DNA from: Acidovorax sp. FJL06
GTDB taxonomy: Bacteria; Pseudomonadota; Gammaproteobacteria; Burkholderiales; Burkholderiaceae_C
Assembly: GCF_003852545.1 (NCBI RefSeq)
Contig: NZ_QAJR01000002.1
Location: forward strand, 283 to 64,282
DNA length: 64,000 nt
Direction: 5' to 3'
Shown here: positions 17,557-26,111 of the stretch, one piece after another
How the letters are laid out: every line of letters starts with the position of its first letter
Position numbering within the stretch: the first letter of the stretch is position 1
Notes under the pieces: model-generated
Databases searched by the model: none
Told to the model about the DNA's origin: nothing
Seen by the model: the letters and a program-made list of their open reading frames with translations, nothing else
Made by a program: the position numbers and the translations under genes

Positions 17557-19620
17557 CTACTTGGACAGATCCACGCCGTACTTCGACGTGCCCTTGCCCG
17601 ATCCGTCATCGGCCGCCAGCAGCGTCACGTTCGCCAGCCCTGCGGCCTGCGCCACGGCCAGCGCATTGGCGCCCGAGCTGAACACCACGGGCCCCGCCAC
17701 GCTGGCCTTGGCAAAACGCCAGCTCTTGGCCGCGCCGTTGGCCGCACGGGTCACCGCCGGGTTCTTGCGGATGTAGTCGATCACCACGTCGCGGTTGGCA
17801 TCGGGCGACGCCCAGATCGTGCCCGAGCCGTCCAGCTTGTCGATGAAGCTCTTGCCGCTGGTCGCGCGGTAGTTGTTGGTCGCAACCACGAACTCTTGGG
17901 CCACGTCGATGGGCTTGCCCAGGTAGCTGAGGTTCTTGATGCGGCTGCCCACGGGCTGGGTCACGTCGATCTCGTACTGCACGTCGGCCGTGGTGAACAT
18001 GTCGAAGTTGTAGCCGGGGAAGCTGCTGATGAGCGCCTGCTCGCCGGTTTTGGCCGGGTCGATCTGGTTGAAGCGCTTGGCAGCGGCTTCAAGCCAGTTC
18101 TTGATGTCGCCGCCGTTGACCTTCACCGCGTACACGGTGTTGGGGTACAGGTACAGATCGGCCGCGTTGTTGATGGCCACCGGGCCCACGGCCACGTCGG
18201 TGTAGTCGGCGCTGCCCTGGAAGCCGCTCTTGAACGGTGCGCTCACCGACAGCACGGGCAGCTGCGCATACTGCGGCAGGCTGGCCTTGAGGTAGGCCGC
18301 CACATAGGCCTGCTGTGCCTGGTTCACGATCTGGATCGCGCCGGGGTCGCCCAGGTCGGCAAACAGCGTGCTCATGCGGAAGTCGGTCTGGCCGATGGGT
18401 GTCTTCACGTACTGAATGGCCGCCTGGTGCTGTGGCTCGATCAGCGGCGCCACCGCAGGGTCTGCATCCACATACACGTTGGCACCCGCCGCGTTCTTGC
18501 TCTGGATGTTGCGCAGCTCGCTCTTGCTGGCCGACTTGTTGACCGTCCATTTGCTGCCATCCCACTGCAGCGCCAGTTGCACCACACCCAGCGCCTTGCC
18601 CCAGGAGCTGGCCATCACGGCCGGCACGCCGTTCACCGTGCCGGCCTTGTGGTCCACACCCGGCAGGTTGAAACCGGGCGTGGCCGCCGTGTCGGGGAAC
18701 ACGCCGTGCTGGTGGCCCATCACCATGGCGTCGATGCCGGCCACTTTCGAGAGGTGCAGGCCGGGGTTCTCCATGGTGGGCGAATAGGCCGCGCCATCCA
18801 GCCCGCCGTGCAGCAGCGCCACCACGATGTCGGCGCCCTTGGCGCGCAGCTCGGGCACGTATTTGGTCGCGGCCTCCACCGCGCCTTCGGCGCTCACCTT
18901 GCCTTCCAGGTAGCGCTTGTCCCAGTTCATGATGCCAGGCGTGGTGAAGCCGATCACGCCGATCTTGATGGGCAGCTTCACCTCTTTACCGTCCGCGCCC
19001 TTCGCCGTCAGCGTGCGCTCCAGCACCGTGTAGGGCTGCACCAGCGGCTTCTTCGTCTTGTTGCTGGTCACGTTGGCCAGCACCATGGGGAAGCCCGCAC
19101 CCGCGCACTTCTTGCTCGCGTCCACGCCGTCGACCTCCAGCCCGCCGCCCAGCACCTGGTTCAAAAACGGCAGGCCGTAGTTGAACTCGTGGTTGCCCAG
19201 CGTGCCGGCGTCAAAACCCAGCGCGCCCATGGCCTTGTACATCGACAGCTGCTGCGTGCAGGGGATGGGGCTGATGGTGGCCTCGTAGTCCGCCAGCGCC
19301 GTGCCCTGGATGGTGTCGCCGTTGTCCACCAGCAGGGTGTTGGCAAACTCCTTGCGCGCCGCGCGCACCAGCGTGGCGGTGCGCTCGAAGCCGTAGCTCT
19401 TGTCTTCGGCGAGCTTGAAGTAGTCGTAGCTGCGCACATTGAAGTGCAGGTCCGTGGTTTCCAGCACGGCCAGCGTGGCCGTGGCGCCCGCGTTGGTGTT
19501 GTCGCTGCCACTGCCGCAAGCGGCCAGCGATGCCGCCAGCGCCACCAGGCCCATGGCGGCCACGCGGCGTGAGAGCCGCGCAGGAGAAGAAGTCGAATGG
19601 TTTAGCGTGTGTTCAAACAT
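17557..19620 (-). CDS. cpdB: 2',3'-cyclic-nucleotide 2'-phosphodiesterase/3'-nucleotidase, lipoprotein
   Basis: A 687-residue exported enzyme of the 5'-nucleotidase superfamily that degrades external 2',3'-cyclic nucleotides and 3'-nucleotides. Start at 19620 gives a signal peptide ending in the lipobox LAASLAAC (Cys about 32), so it is probably a periplasmic lipoprotein. The calcineurin-like domain has metal motifs TTDLHFNVR, VDNGDTIQGT, GNHEFNYG and MGHQHG; the C-terminal nucleotidase domain contains the aromatic substrate-binding region (YPNTVYAVKVNGGDIKNWLE). Its N-terminus lies 75 bp beyond a small gene on the same strand. Length is close to CpdB. Likely used for phosphate and nucleoside scavenging. 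Confidence 0.93.
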   Translation of the reverse strand: MFEHTLNHSTSSPARLSRRVAAMGLVALAASLAACGSGSDNTNAGATATLAVLETTDLHFNVRSYDYFKLAEDKSYGFERTATLVRAARKEFANTLLVDNGDTIQGTALADYEATISPIPCTQQLSMYKAMGALGFDAGTLGNHEFNYGLPFLNQVLGGGLEVDGVDASKKCAGAGFPMVLANVTSNKTKKPLVQPYTVLERTLTAKGADGKEVKLPIKIGVIGFTTPGIMNWDKRYLEGKVSAEGAVEAATKYVPELRAKGADIVVALLHGGLDGAAYSPTMENPGLHLSKVAGIDAMVMGHQHGVFPDTAATPGFNLPGVDHKAGTVNGVPAVMASSWGKALGVVQLALQWDGSKWTVNKSASKSELRNIQSKNAAGANVYVDADPAVAPLIEPQHQAAIQYVKTPIGQTDFRMSTLFADLGDPGAIQIVNQAQQAYVAAYLKASLPQYAQLPVLSVSAPFKSGFQGSADYTDVAVGPVAINNAADLYLYPNTVYAVKVNGGDIKNWLEAAAKRFNQIDPAKTGEQALISSFPGYNFDMFTTADVQYEIDVTQPVGSRIKNLSYLGKPIDVAQEFVVATNNYRATSGKSFIDKLDGSGTIWASPDANRDVVIDYIRKNPAVTRAANGAAKSWRFAKASVAGPVVFSSGANALAVAQAAGLANVTLLAADDGSGKGTSKYGVDLSK

Positions 19621-19694
19621 GAACAGTCCCGGGATAAAACAAGGGACCGAGTGTCTGGCGGGGGTTTGACAGCGGTGTGACGTGGTGCCGGGCT

Positions 19695-19910
19695 TTAAGC
19701 GATGCGGTGCACGTCGCCGTTGTGTGGCGAAGCACTTTCGTGGAACAGGTCTTCGAGGAACTGCGCCAGCTCCGGCTCTTCCACAAAGTCGGGGATCACG
19801 AAGCCTGCCGGCGTGCGCTTGCCGTCGCCGCCCACGCGGTAGGCCTGCCACAGCGCGCCTTCGCGCCGCACTTCGACGATGCGGCCGAACACATTGAAAC
19901 GGGGGTGCAT
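19695..19910 (-). CDS. small conserved protein of unknown function
   Basis: A 71-residue protein beginning MHPRFNVFGRIVEVRREGAL, with a two-stranded sheet look followed by FVEEPELAQFLEDLFHE helix. It matches small proteins seen next to RidA genes in related bacteria from memory of the sequence pattern, but no function is known to me. It starts 2 bp after the RidA-type stop, so the two are clearly one transcript. No signal peptide, no membrane segment. Confidence 0.75.
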   Translation of the reverse strand: MHPRFNVFGRIVEVRREGALWQAYRVGGDGKRTPAGFVIPDFVEEPELAQFLEDLFHESASPHNGDVHRIA

Positions 19911-19912
19911 GG

Positions 19913-20386
19913 TCAGGGCGCCACCGAGGCGATCAGGTCCACCTCCACGGTCGCGTTCTTGGGCAGCTGCAGCACCCCCACCGAGGTGCGCGTGTGCGCC
20001 CCGGCCTCGCCCAGCACGGTGAAAAGAATGTCCGACGCACCATCAGCCACCTCGCTTTGCTGCGTGAAGCTGGGCGCCGACTGCACGTACACCGTGATGC
20101 GCGGGATGGCCTGCACGGCATCGAGCGAACCCAGCGCACGCTGCAGCAGTGCCAGCGCCCGCATCGCACACACCTTGGCGGCCTTTTGCGCATCAGCCAG
20201 CGAGGCCCCGGCCCCCGCAGCGCCGGTGACGACCACGGTGTCGCCCACGCGCGGGATCTGCCCACTCAGGTAGATGTGGTGGCCATCGCGCACCAGCGGC
20301 ACATAGTTGCCACCGATCTTGATTTCGCCATCGAAGCTGTAGCCCAAGGCCTGGGCTTGTTCCTGAAAACGGGCATCGCGGGACAT
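19913..20386 (-). CDS. RidA/YjgF family protein
   Basis: A 157-residue protein of the YjgF/YER057c/UK114 family, related to the enamine/imine deaminases that clear reactive intermediates made by PLP dehydratases. Features: LGYSFDGEIKIGGNYVPLVR and a central YLSGQIPR. The C-terminal signature region TSVGVLQLPKNATVEVDLIA has the family's trimer-interface and active-site strands, but the classical catalytic Arg (IEArgRVP context) is not evident, so this is likely one of the longer Rid subfamilies rather than RidA itself. Start at 20386. It heads a two-gene operon with the 71-residue gene. Confidence 0.88.
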   Translation of the reverse strand: MSRDARFQEQAQALGYSFDGEIKIGGNYVPLVRDGHHIYLSGQIPRVGDTVVVTGAAGAGASLADAQKAAKVCAMRALALLQRALGSLDAVQAIPRITVYVQSAPSFTQQSEVADGASDILFTVLGEAGAHTRTSVGVLQLPKNATVEVDLIASVAP

Positions 20387-20496
20387 GGCAGGCGGTTCTC
20401 CTTGAAAACAATGGCGAGTAGCTGGGAAGGTCCGGCCCCGCCGGTGGGCCGGACGCAGGGGCACATCGCCATCATAGGCACGCCCGCCCTACCCCC

Positions 20497-21918
20497 TCAT
20501 CCCTTGCGCAGGCCCAGTGCCACCAGCCCGCACAGCAGGCTGATCGCGGCCGTCAAACCAAACGCCGCGTGGTAGCCCGCCAGCAGTGCGGCCTGCAGCC
20601 CCGCCCCTTCAGCCCCCTGCCCCACGGCACCGGCCAGGGTGGCCACGCAGGCCACCCCCAAGGCGCCCCCCAGGTGCCGCGCGGTGTTGGCCAGCCCCGA
20701 GACCAGGCCTGCATCCTGCGGCGGCACGCCCCGCGTGACCGCCAGGGTGGCCGACAGGATCACCATGCCCAGCCCACTGCCCACCAGCAGCATGGGCCCC
20801 AGCACGTCCACCAGATAGTCGGGCTGCAGCGGCAGCACACCCAGCCACGCCAGCCCGGCCGCTGCCATCATCGCGCCCCACACCGGCAGCCGTCCGACCT
20901 GGCCGTTCGCCAGGCGCCCCGCAAAACACTGGCGCATGGCGGCCAGCGCCACGGCCATGGGCAACAAGGCCAGGCCCGTATCGCGCGGCCCATAGCCCAC
21001 GGCATGCTGCAGCGTGGCCGACAGCAGGTAGATCGACGCCGCGAGCGTGGCGCCCAGCGCCAGCATGAGCACATTGCCGGCGCGCAGCCCGGGCAGCGCA
21101 AACACCGACAGGCGCACCAGCGGGTGGGCGCTGCGCCGCTCCACCGCCACAAAACAGGCGCACAGCACCACGGCGGCCACCAGGCTGCCCAACACCCACG
21201 GGTCGCCCCAGCCCCGGTGGGCCGACTGCGTGATGCCCCACACCAGCGCAGCGCAGCCCAGGGTGGAGAGCAGCGCCCCCGGCCAATCCAGCCGCTGGGC
21301 CTGGCCCGCGCGCAACGGCGGCAGCAGCCCCCAGGCCACGCCCGCCATCAGCGCGGCCCCCACGGGCACATTGACGAGCATGACCCAGCGCCAGCCCACC
21401 GCCTCGGTCAGCAGCCCCCCGGCCACCACGCCAAACGCAAACCCCGCAGAGTTCAGCGCCGCCCAGAGCGACATCGCGCGGGCGCGCGCCTGCGGGTCGT
21501 GGTGGGTGGCGGCCATCACCAGCGTCATCGATGAGGTGGCCAACACGGCGGCGCCCACCCCTTGCACGGCCCGCGCGGCCAGCAGCAGGGGGGCGCCCTG
21601 CGCCCACCCGGCCGCCAGGCTGGCCAGCGTGAACAGCGCCAGCCCCCACTGCAATACCGGCCGGCGGCCATAAAGATCACCCGCGCGGGCCGCTAGCAGC
21701 ATGCAGCCGCCCAGGGTGAGCAGGTAGGCATCGATCACCCACTGCTGGGCACTGAGTGCCAGGCCCAGGTCGCGTTGCATCGCAGGCAGGGCCACGTTGA
21801 CGATGGACCCGTCCACCACCACCATGAACGAGGCAATGCAGGCCATGGCCACAATCAGCCAGGCAGGAAGCCCCGGGCGCAGCAGGGCGGCAGGAACGGG
21901 AGGGGAAACGGAAGACAT
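20497..21918 (-). CDS. MFS drug-exporter-type transporter (DHA2, 14 TM)
   Basis: A 473-residue inner-membrane transporter of the EmrB/QacA class. About 14 hydrophobic helices are visible; the first begins LIVAMACIASFMVVVDGSIV with the DxxIVNVALP motif D1 of this class, and GDLYGRRPVLQWGLALF is the conserved cytoplasmic loop A. Start at 21918, the residues before it in the frame are not membrane-like. It is divergent from an AraC-family gene with a 115-bp shared control region that contains an inverted repeat, suggesting substrate-responsive control. Substrate unknown. Confidence 0.9.
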   Translation of the reverse strand: MSSVSPPVPAALLRPGLPAWLIVAMACIASFMVVVDGSIVNVALPAMQRDLGLALSAQQWVIDAYLLTLGGCMLLAARAGDLYGRRPVLQWGLALFTLASLAAGWAQGAPLLLAARAVQGVGAAVLATSSMTLVMAATHHDPQARARAMSLWAALNSAGFAFGVVAGGLLTEAVGWRWVMLVNVPVGAALMAGVAWGLLPPLRAGQAQRLDWPGALLSTLGCAALVWGITQSAHRGWGDPWVLGSLVAAVVLCACFVAVERRSAHPLVRLSVFALPGLRAGNVLMLALGATLAASIYLLSATLQHAVGYGPRDTGLALLPMAVALAAMRQCFAGRLANGQVGRLPVWGAMMAAAGLAWLGVLPLQPDYLVDVLGPMLLVGSGLGMVILSATLAVTRGVPPQDAGLVSGLANTARHLGGALGVACVATLAGAVGQGAEGAGLQAALLAGYHAAFGLTAAISLLCGLVALGLRKG

Positions 21919-21975
21919 GGCAATTGCTCCAGAAGTCAGACAGAAGAAGCCCGCAGTCTCCCGCCGCCACGCCCG

Positions 21976-21989
21976 AACGTGATAACGTT
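21976..21989. promoter_or_regulatory. inverted repeat between exporter and AraC gene
   Basis: AACGT-GATA-ACGTT, a perfect 5-bp inverted repeat with a 4-bp spacer, lies 58 bp from the exporter start and 45 bp from the regulator start. Candidate operator for the adjacent regulator. Confidence 0.4.
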
Positions 21990-22033
21990 GTTCAGACCAA
22001 AAACAATGCATTTGGGCCACGATACCAAACCCC

Positions 22034-22879
22034 ATGTCCCGCGCCCCCGCCAACCCCGTGAACGCAGCCCTGCGCGAACTCAGCGAAAGGGCCGATGGCC
22101 CGCCCCTGTTTGCAGTGTGGGGCGACCACCGGCCCGCCAGCGACTTTCAGCTGGGCACGCGCGAGACCGACTGGCACAGCCACCTGCGCGGCCAGATGTT
22201 CTGTATCGACAACGGCCTGATCCATGTGCGCACCCACCAGGGCTCGTGGCTGCTGCCCCCGCACCGCGCGGGCTGGATCCCGCCGGGCATGCTCCACACG
22301 GCCAGCATCAGCGGCGTGACGCGCGGCTGGAACGTGGTCATCACCCCCGAGGCGGCGCGCAGCCTGCCGCAGCAGCCCTGCGTCTTCGGGGTGAGCGAAC
22401 TCCTGCGCGCCCTGGTGCGCCGCGCCACGGACTGGGGCGCACACGACCCGCCCACGCCCGCCCAGCGCCGCCTGGCGCGGGTGCTGCTGGACGAAATACA
22501 GGCCGCCCCCCACGAGCCGCTGCACCTGCCCCTGCCCAGCGATCGGCGCCTGCTGCGCGTGGCCCAGGCCGTGCTGGCCGCACCGGGCGACACCCGCACC
22601 CTGGCCGACTGGGCCGACTGGGCCGGCATGTCGCCCCGCACCCTCAGCCGCCTGTGCCAGGCCGAACTGGGGTCGAGCTTTGCGCAATGGCGCCAGCAGG
22701 CCGGGCTGGTGCACGCGCTGGAGGCCCTGGCGCGCGGCGAGGCCGTGGCCCAGGTGGCCGATGCGCTGGGCTATGCCACCCCCAGCAATTTCATCGCCAT
22801 GTTCCGCCGCGTGTTCGGCACCTCGCCCGCCCGCTACTTCGCCCAGCGCGCGGGGGACGATCCGCTGGAGGGGGAGTGA
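22034..22879 (+). CDS. AraC-family transcriptional regulator
   Basis: A 281-residue regulator with an N-terminal cupin-like sensing domain (ETDWHSHLRGQMFCI, then LLPPHRAGWIPPGMLHTASI, the pattern of AraC members with one beta-barrel) and a C-terminal double helix-turn-helix: TLADWADWAGMSPRTLSRLC and VAQVADALGYATPSNFIAMF, ending FGTSPARYF. This architecture resembles the NimR/YeaM type, which control a divergent MFS exporter; the divergent exporter here fits that model. The ATG at 22034 was chosen as the first in frame after the shared control region. Confidence 0.93.
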   Translation: MSRAPANPVNAALRELSERADGPPLFAVWGDHRPASDFQLGTRETDWHSHLRGQMFCIDNGLIHVRTHQGSWLLPPHRAGWIPPGMLHTASISGVTRGWNVVITPEAARSLPQQPCVFGVSELLRALVRRATDWGAHDPPTPAQRRLARVLLDEIQAAPHEPLHLPLPSDRRLLRVAQAVLAAPGDTRTLADWADWAGMSPRTLSRLCQAELGSSFAQWRQQAGLVHALEALARGEAVAQVADALGYATPSNFIAMFRRVFGTSPARYFAQRAGDDPLEGE

Positions 22880-22895
22880 TCGAACCCTATGGCTT

Positions 22896-22922
22896 GGCAC
22901 GGACACGGCGGTGAGCCGTGCC
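22896..22922. terminator. hairpin between convergent genes
   Basis: GGCACGG (22896-22902) pairs with CCGTGCC (22916-22922) across a 13-base loop, between the AraC gene and the oppositely oriented globin gene. No T-run follows, so termination is likely weak or Rho-assisted. The rest of the 147-bp gap shows nothing else. Confidence 0.4.
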
Positions 22923-23026
22923 GGGGCAAAGGGTCAGACAGGGATGTGCGCTCGGCCACGGCGGGTGTTCGGGCTTGTCGAGACCCCGACGGGTGGCGGG
23001 GAGCGGCGCCCAGGCGGCAACAGGCT

Positions 23027-23446
23027 CTAGACCCCTTTGTTGCGCATCCAGTCCGCCGTGCCCATGAAGCTCTCCTTGAGCCGGGTGCGCAGGTCCTGCG
23101 GCACGCCGGTTTCGCCCATCGCCTGGTCCATGCAGGCCACCCACTGGTCGCGCTCCTTGATGCCGATGGCAAACGGCATGTGGCGCATGCGCAGGCGCGG
23201 GTGGCCGAAGCGGCTCTGGTAGTGGTCGGGGCCGCCCAGCCAGCCGCAGAGGAACCAGAACAGCTTTTGCCGCGCGCTGGCCAGGTCGCTGCCATGGGCG
23301 GCGCGCAGCTCGGCGTAGGCGGGTTCCAGGTCCATGAGGTCGTAAAAGCGCTCGACCAGCGCGTGCACGCGGTCTTCGCCGCCGATCCACTCAAAAGGGG
23401 TAGACACAGCGGCGGCACCAAGGGGGTTGTCGGCTTCGGAATTCAT
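23027..23446 (-). CDS. group II truncated haemoglobin
   Basis: A 139-residue haem protein of the TrHbO/group II class, involved in oxygen, NO or peroxide chemistry. Visible hallmarks: LVERFYDLMDLEPAYAELRA (helices A-B), the FG region YQSRFGHPRLRMRHMPFAIG with proximal His in RMRHMPFAI, and the group II Trp (G8 position) candidates in KERDQWVACMDQAM. Start at ATG 23446; the frame can extend three codons to a TTG. A dispersed repeat sits directly upstream, between it and the next gene. Confidence 0.92.
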   Translation of the reverse strand: MNSEADNPLGAAAVSTPFEWIGGEDRVHALVERFYDLMDLEPAYAELRAAHGSDLASARQKLFWFLCGWLGGPDHYQSRFGHPRLRMRHMPFAIGIKERDQWVACMDQAMGETGVPQDLRTRLKESFMGTADWMRNKGV

Positions 23447-23463
23447 ATCTATCAAAACAGGCC

Positions 23464-23500
23464 TTAGCGCTTATCCATCAAGCGCAACAAGCTATCAAAT
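23464..23500 (+). repeat. dispersed AGCTATCAATT repeat, copy 3
   Basis: TTAGCGCTTATCCATCAAGC then GCAACAAGCTATCAAATT, immediately upstream of the globin gene. It gives the clearest view of the family dyad (AGCGCTT-N7-AAGCGC). Confidence 0.8.
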
Positions 23501-23527
23501 TCATATCTTTCGGGGTGCGAGCCAGGC

Positions 23528-26047
23528 CTACTCCGCCGCGCGGCGCAGGGTGTCCACCACGGGGCGCAGCAGCACCTCGCGCAGGCCCCACCAGCCCGCG
23601 GCCAGTGCCAGCACGGCCCCTGCCAGCGCACCGGCCAGGGGCACCCAGGGGGCGGCCGTCCAGGTGAAGTCGAACACGAAGCGCGCCAGCGCCCAGCCCA
23701 CGCCCACCGCCACCACACTGGCCAGGAAGCCCGCCAGCAGGCCCACGCCCACCAGCTCGGCGCGCTGCACCTGGCGCAGCAGGCTGGCGCGTGCGCCCAC
23801 GGCGCGCATGATGGCGTATTCGCGGGCGCGCTCCTCGCGGGTGGCCGTGACGGCGGCAAACAGCACCACCAAGCCGGCGGCCAGCGTGAAGGCGAACAGG
23901 AACTCCACCGCTCGGATCACCTGCTCCAGCACGCGCTGCACCTGGGCAATGGTGGCGCCCATGTCCACGTTGGTGATGTTGGGAAACTGGCGCACCAGCG
24001 CGTTGTCGAAGCCGTGGGTATCGGGCGCACGGTAGGCCGCCAGGTAGGTGACCGGCACGTCCTTAACCTCGGCCACGGGGTACATCACGAAGAAGTTGGC
24101 GCGCATCGAGCCCCAGTCCACCTTGCGCAGGCTGGTGATGCGCACCTCGTCCTGCACGCCGCCCATGTCGAATTTCAGGCGGTCGCCCAACTGCAGACCC
24201 AGGGTCTGGGCGATGCCTTCCTCCACACTGACGGCGCTCTCTTCCCCCGGTGTCCAGCGCCCGGCCACGACCTGGTTGTGCGCGGGCTGTTCCACGGCGT
24301 TGGAGAGGTTGAACTCGCGGTCCACCAGGCGCTTGGCGCGGTCGTCGGTGTAGTTGTCCGGGCCCACCGGCTGGCCGTTCACCGCCACCAGGCGGCCCCG
24401 GATCATGGGGTACCAGTCGTAGCGCACCACGCCGCTGTCCTTGAGCGTCTGCTGGAAGGCGTCGGCCTGGTCGGGCATCACGTTGATGACAAAGCGGTTG
24501 GGCGCATCGGGTGGCGTGGCCTGGCGCCAGCTGCTGATGAGGTCGGTGCGCAGCAGCACCAGCAGCACGAGCGCCAGCAGACCCACGGCCAGGCTGCTGA
24601 CCTGCACCACGGCATAAGCCGGGCGCGCCGAGATCTGCCGCGTGGCCAGCACCAGCCAGCGCGGTGCAGTACTTTCGTTCACGCTGCGCCGCAGCAGCTT
24701 GACCGCCACCCATGACAGCCCCGCAAACAGGGCCACGGCCCCGGCAAAACCGCCCACGGCGATCAGACCCAGCTTGATGTCGCTGCTCACGGCCAGCAGC
24801 AGCGCCGCAAACCCGGCCACGCCAATGCCCAGCACCGCCAGCGAGGCAGGCTTGAGCCCGCCCACATCGCGCCGGATGACGCGCAGCGGCGGCACCTGGG
24901 CCAGTTGCAGCACCGGCGGCAGGCCAAAAGCAAACAGCAGCGTGAGCCCCATGCCCATGCCAAACGCCACGGGCCAGAGGCTGGACGCGGGCAGCGCCGA
25001 CTCCACCAGCCCCGCGAGCAACAGCACAAAGGCGTAGTGCACCGCATAGCCCAGCAGCACGCCCAATGCGCTGGCAAACAGGCCCACCAGCGCAAACTCG
25101 GTGGTGTAGGCACCGGCAATGGTGCGCTGGCTCTGGCCCAGCACGCGCAGCATGGCCGAGGCATCGAGGTGGTCGGCCGCAAAACCGCGCGCGGCCAGCG
25201 CCACGGCCACGGCCGAGAGCAGGGCGGCGAGCAGTGCCACGAGGCTCAGGAATTTTTGCGCGCGGTCCAGCGTCTCGCGCATTTCGGGGCGACCGCTTTC
25301 GAGCGATTCGACGCGCACGCCGTGCACCTCGGGCTTCTTGGCTTCGGCCACCGCCCATTCGTTGAAGGCTTTGACGGCAGGCGCGGAGCCCACCACGGCG
25401 AACCGGTAGGTCAGGCGGCTGGCGGGCTGCACCAGGCCGGTGGCAGGCAGGTCGCGCTCGTTCAGCATCACGCGCGGCGCAAAACTCATGAAGCCCGCGC
25501 CCCGGTCGGGCTCGATGACGATGATGCGTGCGATGCGCAACTGGGCATCGCCCAGCAGCAGCTTGTCGCCCATGGCCAGGTTGAGCGATTCAAGCAGGGG
25601 CGCATCCACCCACACGTCGCCCTGCGCCGGGATGTCGCGCGTGGACTGCTCCAGCGCGCCCGGGGCATCGGCCACCGTGAGGCTGCCGCGCAGCGGGTAG
25701 CCGGGCTGCACGCTCTTGAGCGCCACCAGCTTGCTGGCACCACCCTGCGCGTCGCTGGCGCGGCCCATGGTGGGGAAGCCCAGCGTGGTCACCGACTGCA
25801 GCCCCAGCGCTTGGGCACGCTCCACAAACGCAGCGGGGGTGGGGTTGTCGCTGGCCACCACGGCATCACCGCCCAGCAGTTGCAGCGCATCGCGCTGCAG
25901 CCCGCCTTGCAGGCGGTCGGCAAAAAACCCCACCGAGGTGAGCGCGGCCACCGCCAGCGTGACCGCCACGATCAGCAGGCGCAGCTCGCCCGCGCGCAGG
26001 TCCCGGCCCAGGGTGCGCCAGCCAAGGCGGAAAAAAGACAGATTCAT
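23528..26047 (-). CDS. large FtsX-family ABC transporter permease
   Basis: An 839-residue inner-membrane protein of the YbbP/LolC-FtsX superfamily: an N-terminal helix (LLIVAVTLAVAALTSVGFFA), a large periplasmic domain (about 45-245), a block of helices, a second periplasmic domain (about 500-690, PPDAPNRFVINVMPDQADAF) and three C-terminal helices with the conserved EERAREYAIMRAVGAR loop. Start at 26047 (frame runs further but without similarity). Permeases of this type normally work with a YbbA-type ATPase, often beside a TesA thioesterase; neither is adjacent. It may pair with an ATPase elsewhere. Predicted to extract or move lipids or lipoproteins; substrate unproven. Confidence 0.88.
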   Translation of the reverse strand: MNLSFFRLGWRTLGRDLRAGELRLLIVAVTLAVAALTSVGFFADRLQGGLQRDALQLLGGDAVVASDNPTPAAFVERAQALGLQSVTTLGFPTMGRASDAQGGASKLVALKSVQPGYPLRGSLTVADAPGALEQSTRDIPAQGDVWVDAPLLESLNLAMGDKLLLGDAQLRIARIIVIEPDRGAGFMSFAPRVMLNERDLPATGLVQPASRLTYRFAVVGSAPAVKAFNEWAVAEAKKPEVHGVRVESLESGRPEMRETLDRAQKFLSLVALLAALLSAVAVALAARGFAADHLDASAMLRVLGQSQRTIAGAYTTEFALVGLFASALGVLLGYAVHYAFVLLLAGLVESALPASSLWPVAFGMGMGLTLLFAFGLPPVLQLAQVPPLRVIRRDVGGLKPASLAVLGIGVAGFAALLLAVSSDIKLGLIAVGGFAGAVALFAGLSWVAVKLLRRSVNESTAPRWLVLATRQISARPAYAVVQVSSLAVGLLALVLLVLLRTDLISSWRQATPPDAPNRFVINVMPDQADAFQQTLKDSGVVRYDWYPMIRGRLVAVNGQPVGPDNYTDDRAKRLVDREFNLSNAVEQPAHNQVVAGRWTPGEESAVSVEEGIAQTLGLQLGDRLKFDMGGVQDEVRITSLRKVDWGSMRANFFVMYPVAEVKDVPVTYLAAYRAPDTHGFDNALVRQFPNITNVDMGATIAQVQRVLEQVIRAVEFLFAFTLAAGLVVLFAAVTATREERAREYAIMRAVGARASLLRQVQRAELVGVGLLAGFLASVVAVGVGWALARFVFDFTWTAAPWVPLAGALAGAVLALAAGWWGLREVLLRPVVDTLRRAAE

Positions 26048-26111
26048 GGCATGGAACCTTAGCGCAAAGCGAACGGGCGGGCAGGCCGTGGGGTGTTTGC
26101 AGGGGGCTGCG

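Noticed and set aside
17896-19572. 558-codon open frame on the plus strand
   Set aside because: Exactly opposite cpdB, with shadow composition and no ribosome site.
19774-19851. Upstream extension of cpdB to 19851
   Set aside because: The extra residues overlap the 71-residue gene in another frame and would precede the clear lipoprotein signal at 19620.
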